Below are positions 58,868-64,000 of a DNA stretch of 64,000 nt, piece after piece. The first letter of the stretch is position 1, and the number at the start of each line of letters is the position of its first letter. The stretch is from Bythopirellula sp041737835. Lineage in GTDB: Bacteria > Planctomycetota > Planctomycetia > Pirellulales > Lacipirellulaceae. The DNA lies in NCBI GenBank assembly GCA_041737835.1, contig JBGSQY010000051.1. The stretch is one strand, 5' to 3'. The position numbers and the translations under genes are program-made. Under the pieces are notes generated by a model. The model was given only the letters and a program-made list of their open reading frames with translations, was not told the origin of the DNA and did no database searches.

Positions 58868-61800
58868 ATGATTCAGTATTTATTCTCCGTGGTGAAGAAG
58901 CGCTCATCCATGCGCCCTGTCCCCAGCAGTTGCACGTTGCGCATCGAAATGCTGGAACCACGCTATGCCTTTTCGGGCGAGTCTCCACTGACGCTTGAAA
59001 ATTGGCAATCGGTCGTTTTCGACAACGGCGTTCAAGGCACACTGCCTTTTCAATTCACGCGAAATTCCGAATCGGTTGATCCCCAAGGGGAGCAAGTTGA
59101 TACCGGCGTTCCTCGCTACGGTGACGAAACACTGCTCAGCGAGATCAATACATGGACACAAGTCTATTCCGACGTTGGCCAATCAGAAATTCTGGGCTCG
59201 GGCTGGGATCACGACGGTGCGACACCGCTGGCAATATTATATGATCGCAATGCTCAGCGCATGCAATTCTTACGTGGCGAAGAATTTACCGTTGTCAATA
59301 CGCTGCAACTCAACACCGTAAACGGTGATCTGATGCAAGGCACCGTCGAAAGTTATCGCTACAATGCCCAACATGCGATTATCCACGAAGGGCTTGTCGT
59401 GATTATGTGCCAACGCGAACGACGCGTTGGCAACAGTTGGGCAGCCGAAGGGGTTTCGTTTGTTTACACCCAAGATTGGGGACAAACTTTTGCCCGCGTT
59501 GAACAAGTAGGAGGTGGCTTTGATGTGCCTGCGATTGCTGGTAACGTTACCGACACCATGCAACGAGCACGGAGCTGGTCTTTTGCAAATGCGTTCCCCG
59601 AACAATCACCCGACGACTTGCTCGGCGCTTGGTTTCCCTGGGCTGATTATCTGCAAAAATCGGGGGACCCCAAGGGGGGGCAAATTGGTTTGTTCCGTGC
59701 CCGCCGATCCGCCGTGGGAGAACCTTGGGTCGTAGAAGCAAATAAGTTGGTCTACGAAACGTGGGAAACGGCCGACGCCGGAGGTCTCCATGCCCACACC
59801 GCCGGAATGTTCGCCGATGGAATGGCCTCGTTCTGGGGCGATGTCTCGTATCGAAACCGGGTCGTGCGTCACGTTGCCGCCGACCTTGAGAACTACACGA
59901 CCACCACTTGGACTCACGAACTCAATTTTCAAGGAGGATGGAGTCCAAACGACGCCAAGGAGCATCTGATCGGCACGCAGGCCGTGGCCGCTGCTCCGGG
60001 AGGGCAGTTGGGCGATATTATTGTCGCCGGTGACGAACAGGCAGAAGTCATCATGAAGGTCGAGGCGCCTGATCAAATTGGTGAAAAGGCTATTGTTTCC
60101 AACCTCCGGGGATCATTTCCGGGGGTTGGCTCTGGCAGCGGCTATGCGGGTCGCCTTTCGATTTGGTTGCAACACATACGTGGTGTTGGCTACATTTCCA
60201 AGGAATATAGCTCTCAAGTCAGCAATATAGATGCGCTCTACTTTTCCATTGATGGTGAGAATTGGGGAACTCTCTTAAATCTCGGAGCTTCGGAACCGTA
60301 TATCTATGGCAACCGAGTGATCGTGTTGCACCAAGGTTCTCTGCACGCCTTGGAACTGCCACGCAAAAGTGAAACAAATACCCAGGCCCCACTGTTGATT
60401 AATCCCGGTGGCTTCAACCTAGCAACGTCCGAATGGACGCAGGTCACCGCTCCAGCTTCCGGTAATACTATTCGACGTGTTCTTTATGAAGATGGCCAAT
60501 ACATTTACGCCGACAATCTGCAACCCTTAGACGTACAACCGCAAGGGGCGCCTCCGGTCGATGAGAACATGCCGCTTTATGAAGTCCGCAGTGACGGGAC
60601 AAGTCGCAATCTGGGCGCTTGGGACGTTACGGGAGCAACCAGCTTAGGAAGTCAACTCCACTGGCTCTCATCATGGCATTACTCACTCGATGGCAATGGA
60701 ATTGCCCCGCAAATACGCATCGGCAATGCGATCGGATCTGAGAGAGAATCAGTTTGGTACGCCAATAATCAATGGGTTCCGTCGCTCGATTATGTCATTC
60801 CTAGCCCTACTAGTACCTCCTCGTCTGAGCAACTGTTGCGCCTTTATAACGGTACTGATACTGCGCCACGCCGTTGGCTCATGGCGATGGGGGGGCTAAC
60901 ACAATCAACGGACCCAACGTATCCTATGCCACCCGACTCAAGTGGGGGGCATGAACTGGCACAGGTCAATTTGCCCGCCACGACTACGACCTCATGGTCG
61001 ACAGCTCTAACATTTGGCCTCTCAGAATTGAGTTCTTTTTCAAGTTACTTCGATGCCAACGGCAACGGCACGGTTCATACCATCGCTACGATTTTTAATA
61101 GTCTGTCCGAGCGCATTGACGTGACATTCACAAGAACATCCGCTGCCGCCGGCGTGCTATCCATCGATGTCTACAGCAGCGGTCTGTTGCTCGACAAGAT
61201 GTCGTTCAAATCCATTTATTGGGATCGAGAAGATCAAATTCGCCTTGTGATTTCTAATTCTCCCGAAGAGTTGGGTGTCACGATGCTCGTCACTCGCAAT
61301 GGCTATGGATACGATAGCAAGTCGTTATCAGGATCGACCACCGATCTGATTCCTACGGCAATTCTTCTCAGCAATGCCAACAAGACTCAAGTCACGCCAC
61401 TCGAATGGTATGCAATCCAGTTCAGCCCGACCCAATCCTTAACCACCGAGGAGCGTGAAGTATTCGTTGGCAGTTCGTACATGTTTCAAGCACTCGACAT
61501 TCCACCTCAGCCCGTCGCGCCTGATTTCGATAGCGATGGTGACATCGATGGCCGTGATTTTCTTATCTGGCAGCAGGGAGCCTGGCTAACATCTGGAGCC
61601 TCACTTGAAGATGGCGATTCCAATGCCGATGGCCGAGTCGACGGACTCGATCTCGCAACCTGGCAAGCTGGTTATGGATTAGGAATCAATGTTGGTCCAC
61701 CCGATGGCGATTTCAACGATGATGGTGTGATCGACGATCTTGACCTGCAAGCCTGGCAAGCAGGCTACGGCATCCTGTGGACTTACGGCGTTCACGCGCA

Positions 61801-62317
61801 GGGTGATGCCGATTTCGATGGCGACGTCGATGGCCGCGATTTTCTCATTTGGCAGCGTCAGCATTCTGGACCGGATGCTGAAGAAATCACGGCCCCTTCA
61901 TCAGCAATCGTTGCTATTGAAGAATCGGAAGATGCTGATGAAACTGGTATCGCTGTCGTCGAATCCGTTCCGAGCATTCAGCAAGAAACGTCTTCACAAC
62001 AAGCGTTATCTACCACCCTAATCACGACAACCAGCGAGCCAGTCGAAAATCAGATGTCGACTGCCAATTTCTGGCTGGCTCCACTACCGGTGGTGAATTG
62101 GATCGACCGCAGCGAGTATCAAGCCACAGCATTGATCGCCGATAATCTCGTGCTGCAGGAAACAGCTTTCAACCAACAAAGCCTCCAGCCCGCTGATCTG
62201 GCGTGGGAGACCGCGCCCAGCATAATTCTGCGGGAAAATGAAAACAGCGATCTGGCAGAAGAAGTTATCTGGTCCGACGCCGCGGATTCCGCGCTCAATG
62301 ATTGGCAAACGCTCTAG
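58868..62317 (+). CDS. Giant secreted protein with LEPR-like N-terminus and dockerin-like repeats
   Basis: A 1149-residue protein from the ATG at 58868. Near the N-terminus MLEPRYAFSG resembles the LEPR-XLL motif of planctomycete surface proteins. The first 500 residues have phrases such as VSFVYTQDWGQTF, close to the Asp-box of sialidase-type beta-propellers. At 61522-61875 lie four EF-hand-like units (DFDSDGDIDGRDFLIWQ, DSNADGRVDGLDL, DFNDDGVIDDLDL, DADFDGDVDGRDFLIWQ), as in dockerin modules, that should bind calcium. The C-terminal 140 residues are acidic and Thr/Ser/Glu-rich. An exported, calcium-folded surface protein is likely. The ATG at 58655 is in frame, but its extra 71 residues look non-coding. 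Confidence 0.75.
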   Translation: MIQYLFSVVKKRSSMRPVPSSCTLRIEMLEPRYAFSGESPLTLENWQSVVFDNGVQGTLPFQFTRNSESVDPQGEQVDTGVPRYGDETLLSEINTWTQVYSDVGQSEILGSGWDHDGATPLAILYDRNAQRMQFLRGEEFTVVNTLQLNTVNGDLMQGTVESYRYNAQHAIIHEGLVVIMCQRERRVGNSWAAEGVSFVYTQDWGQTFARVEQVGGGFDVPAIAGNVTDTMQRARSWSFANAFPEQSPDDLLGAWFPWADYLQKSGDPKGGQIGLFRARRSAVGEPWVVEANKLVYETWETADAGGLHAHTAGMFADGMASFWGDVSYRNRVVRHVAADLENYTTTTWTHELNFQGGWSPNDAKEHLIGTQAVAAAPGGQLGDIIVAGDEQAEVIMKVEAPDQIGEKAIVSNLRGSFPGVGSGSGYAGRLSIWLQHIRGVGYISKEYSSQVSNIDALYFSIDGENWGTLLNLGASEPYIYGNRVIVLHQGSLHALELPRKSETNTQAPLLINPGGFNLATSEWTQVTAPASGNTIRRVLYEDGQYIYADNLQPLDVQPQGAPPVDENMPLYEVRSDGTSRNLGAWDVTGATSLGSQLHWLSSWHYSLDGNGIAPQIRIGNAIGSERESVWYANNQWVPSLDYVIPSPTSTSSSEQLLRLYNGTDTAPRRWLMAMGGLTQSTDPTYPMPPDSSGGHELAQVNLPATTTTSWSTALTFGLSELSSFSSYFDANGNGTVHTIATIFNSLSERIDVTFTRTSAAAGVLSIDVYSSGLLLDKMSFKSIYWDREDQIRLVISNSPEELGVTMLVTRNGYGYDSKSLSGSTTDLIPTAILLSNANKTQVTPLEWYAIQFSPTQSLTTEEREVFVGSSYMFQALDIPPQPVAPDFDSDGDIDGRDFLIWQQGAWLTSGASLEDGDSNADGRVDGLDLATWQAGYGLGINVGPPDGDFNDDGVIDDLDLQAWQAGYGILWTYGVHAQGDADFDGDVDGRDFLIWQRQHSGPDAEEITAPSSAIVAIEESEDADETGIAVVESVPSIQQETSSQQALSTTLITTTSEPVENQMSTANFWLAPLPVVNWIDRSEYQATALIADNLVLQETAFNQQSLQPADLAWETAPSIILRENENSDLAEEVIWSDAADSALNDWQTL
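61522..61875 (+). repeat. Four dockerin-like calcium-binding units in the giant gene
   Basis: Each unit has Asp/Asn at loop positions 1, 3, 5 and 9, followed by a W-containing helix. Units 1 and 4 share DGRDFLIWQ. Units 2 and 3 share WQAGYG. This suggests two duplications, inner and outer. Confidence 0.85.
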
Positions 62318-62553
62318 CGCTCTGCCGAATCCATGGATGCCGATTCGCCGTTTGTCGACGGATCTTGCGCAAGTTTGATTGTGAGCTCCTCGGCCCGGCG
62401 GACTTGCTCCGCGAGCTCTTCCCGCACGACGGCCATTTCTTTCGGCGCTTGGATACCAATCCTCACGCCGCCACTGCCAACTTTGATGACGGTGACGCAA
62501 ATTTGCTCACCGATCAAAATTCGTTCACCAACTTTTCGCGAGACGACCAGCAC
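62314..62553 (-). CDS. csrA: Carbon storage regulator CsrA
   Basis: A 79-residue RNA-binding protein. MLVVSRKVGERILIGEQICVTV and VRIGIQAPKEMAVVREEL are the complete CsrA core, including Arg4-type and Arg44-type RNA-contact residues (VSRK, VREE). The C-terminal tail (SAMD-type SASMDSAER) is variable. CsrA binds GGA motifs in mRNA leaders and controls translation. The start is a GTG with AAGGAG 8 bases upstream. Its stop codon overlaps the giant gene's stop on the other strand. Confidence 0.97.
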   Translation of the reverse strand: MLVVSRKVGERILIGEQICVTVIKVGSGGVRIGIQAPKEMAVVREELAEQVRRAEELTIKLAQDPSTNGESASMDSAER

Positions 62554-62561
62554 GAGGTGAA

Positions 62562-62567
62562 CTCCTT
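62562..62567 (-). promoter_or_regulatory. Ribosome-binding site of csrA
   Basis: AAGGAG on the minus strand, 8 bases before the GTG at 62553. It supports GTG as the start and contains a GGA, a possible site for CsrA autoregulation. This is inference. Confidence 0.6.
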
Positions 62568-62796
62568 TTCACAACCCGCTTCGGGTTTCGAGGGCCTGGG
62601 TTTGCAAAACGCATCCATTACCTGAAAATAGCTGAGGACCGACAATCCAACGGCTTGTGATCGCCTCATTAAACGTAACGCTAATGCTGGCGGTGCTAGA
62701 ACGCAAGCAGTTGGTCGAGCCGCGTTCAGCATTTTCCTCGAAGAATTCCCATGCTAGCAAGCCAAGTTGGTGGTTTGCGTAATTTAGGTTATTCCT

Positions 62797-63741
62797 TTGT
62801 CGCTTGAAGCAGAACTCATCGACTGGCTTGAAAAAAATTTGCCCTCGGGCGAACGGCTGAAAATTGCGCTCGGCGATGACGCCGCAGTCATCGCTGCGCA
62901 AAACGCCGACACCGTGGTCACCACCGACATGCTCACCGACGGCGTGGATTTTTTGATCGACGAAGTCGACCCCCAACTCATCGGTCGCAAGGCGCTTGGC
63001 GTTAATCTCAGCGATCTGGCCGCCATGGCCGCGAAACCGGTTGCCGCGTTTGTGTCGCTGGTGTTGCCCAAGCAAGGCACGGCGAAACTCACGGCCTTGG
63101 AACTCGCGATCGAACTCTATCGCGGCATGATCCCGTTCGCGCAAACCCACGGCATCATCATCGCCGGCGGCGACACCAACACTTGGGACGGCCCACTCGC
63201 GATTAGCGTCACCGCCATCGGCGAAACAACCGCGCGCGGTCCGCTCACCCGTAGCGGCGCGAAAGTTGGCGATCAGATTCTTGTCACCGGTTCGCTCGGC
63301 GGCAGCATATTAGGAGGTCACCTTACCGTGGAACCCCGCATAACCGAAGCATTGCTGCTCAATGAACGCTACACGCTGCACGCAGGAATGGATATCTCCG
63401 ATGGCCTCGCCATCGACGCCGCGCGACTCGCCAAAGCGAGCAACCTCGGTATTGTGATTGATCCGCAATTAATCCCCATCTCCTCAGCCGCTCGCCGGCT
63501 TAGCGAACAAGATCACCGCCCCCCCCTTGAACACGCCCTTGGCGATGGCGAAGATTTTGAATTGCTCCTAGCCGTGCCGACCGACGCCGCCCGCGAAATT
63601 TTGAGCGATCAACCCCTTTCCATTTCCATCACGCGGATCGGTGAGGCAATCGCCGACGCCGGTTTGTGGCAAGTCGATTCCCACGGCCACCGCCAACCGC
63701 TCGCCCCCCAGGGTTTCCAACACCACGCAGACAACGACTGA
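62797..63741 (+). CDS. thiL: Thiamine-monophosphate kinase
   Basis: A 314-residue ThiL with ATP-grasp-like PurM fold. The metal-binding marks are IALGDDAAVIA, TTDMLTDGVDFLID, GVNLSDLAAMAAKPV, the GGDTNTWDGPLAISVTAIGE loop and GMDISDGLAIDAARLA. It phosphorylates thiamine-phosphate to thiamine diphosphate. The frame opens with a TTG at 62797; no ATG lies near the conserved start. It is followed 2 bases later by tsaE. Confidence 0.95.
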   Translation: MSLEAELIDWLEKNLPSGERLKIALGDDAAVIAAQNADTVVTTDMLTDGVDFLIDEVDPQLIGRKALGVNLSDLAAMAAKPVAAFVSLVLPKQGTAKLTALELAIELYRGMIPFAQTHGIIIAGGDTNTWDGPLAISVTAIGETTARGPLTRSGAKVGDQILVTGSLGGSILGGHLTVEPRITEALLLNERYTLHAGMDISDGLAIDAARLAKASNLGIVIDPQLIPISSAARRLSEQDHRPPLEHALGDGEDFELLLAVPTDAAREILSDQPLSISITRIGEAIADAGLWQVDSHGHRQPLAPQGFQHHADND

Positions 63742-63743
63742 AC

Positions 63744-64000
63744 ATGATGAGTTTTCATTTTCTCGCTACGAACGAAGCCGATACCGACCGCCTCGGAGAA
63801 ATGCTCGCCGAGGTCCTGAGCTCCGCGACAACCGTCGCGCTGGTCGGCACGCTCGGCGCGGGCAAAACGCGGCTCGTGCAAGCCGTCGCCGCAGCGCTCG
63901 GCAACCCACGTGAGGCCATTACAAGCCCCACGTTCGTACTCGTGAACGAATATCTCGGCGGACGGATGCCAGTATTTCATTTCGACACCTACCGACTCCG
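63744..64000 (+). CDS. tsaE: tRNA threonylcarbamoyladenosine biosynthesis ATPase TsaE, 3' end outside window
   Basis: An 85-codon N-terminal part. Walker A GTLGAGKTRLVQAVAAALG, then ITSPTFVLVNEY and the FHFDTYRL motif are the TsaE (YjeE) marks. It supports the TsaB-TsaD complex in making t6A37 on tRNA. It begins 2 bases after thiL and runs off the right edge. A double ATG (63744 and 63747) leaves the exact start open. Confidence 0.95.
   Translation, partial: MMSFHFLATNEADTDRLGEMLAEVLSSATTVALVGTLGAGKTRLVQAVAAALGNPREAITSPTFVLVNEYLGGRMPVFHFDTYRL

Noticed and set aside
1..64000. tRNA, rRNA, CRISPR arrays, integrases, transposases
   Set aside because: I looked for cloverleaf arms with TTCGA-type loops, regularly spaced identical repeats and DDE or integrase motifs, and found none that hold up.

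Overview
The window reads as a chromosomal segment of a planctomycete, most likely of the Pirellulales type. This rests on several things: many small intergenic palindromes; a giant secreted protein with an LEPR-like N-terminal motif and dockerin-like calcium repeats; a murB-ftsQ pair with no ftsA or ftsZ behind it; non-ATG starts and few Shine-Dalgarno sites; and several protein types I associate with this phylum. I see no rRNA, tRNA, CRISPR array, transposase or phage gene. Base composition is even and GC-rich except for a clearly AT-rich island at about 18.6-20.6 kb.

Layout. 0-3.5 kb: a truncated lipoprotein gene, a lone receiver protein, and a tightly coupled operon of desaturase-like protein, duplicated membrane protein and DinB-like protein. 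3.7-7.5 kb: a Gfo/Idh/MocA oxidoreductase and cydAB for a bd-type quinol oxidase with a short Q-loop. 7.6-11.1 kb: a minus-strand cluster of divergent murein-like enzymes (MurE-like ligase, a free-standing MurF C-terminal-like domain, MurG-like transferase) with a highly structured spacer between the last two. 11.4-18.6 kb: an HTH-EIIA fusion, a double receiver-like protein, an ImmA-like protease, then rimO, pgsA, a CPBP protease and ispG. 18.6-21.1 kb: the AT-rich island and small secreted proteins.

22.0-32.6 kb is a nucleoside and nucleobase salvage island: guanine-deaminase-like protein, AMP nucleosidase, a secreted phosphodiesterase-like protein, deoC, two tandem purine nucleoside phosphorylases with different active sites, pyrimidine nucleoside phosphorylase, a DUF2254 membrane protein, cdd, hpt, a NupC-type transporter and upp. 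Together these import nucleosides, cleave them by phosphorolysis, deaminate and re-phosphoribosylate the bases, and send deoxyribose-phosphate into central metabolism. 32.7-39.7 kb holds hemQ, a nucleotidyltransferase remnant and the PrkA-YeaH-SpoVR stress module, with two small extra proteins.

39.7-54.5 kb is a mixed region of secreted Cys-rich proteins, a PDZ protein, an HtrA protease, a ParE-like toxin pair, an aldehyde dehydrogenase, small proteins, GNAT and lipid A-type acyltransferases and a second Gfo/Idh oxidoreductase. 54.6-64 kb holds a TrmL-like methyltransferase, murB, ftsQ, a terpenoid-cyclase-fold secreted protein, the giant surface protein, csrA, thiL and the start of tsaE. The most unusual content is the divergent Mur-like cluster with its structured spacer, the altered MurB, the paired phosphorylases, and the several families of dispersed palindromes.
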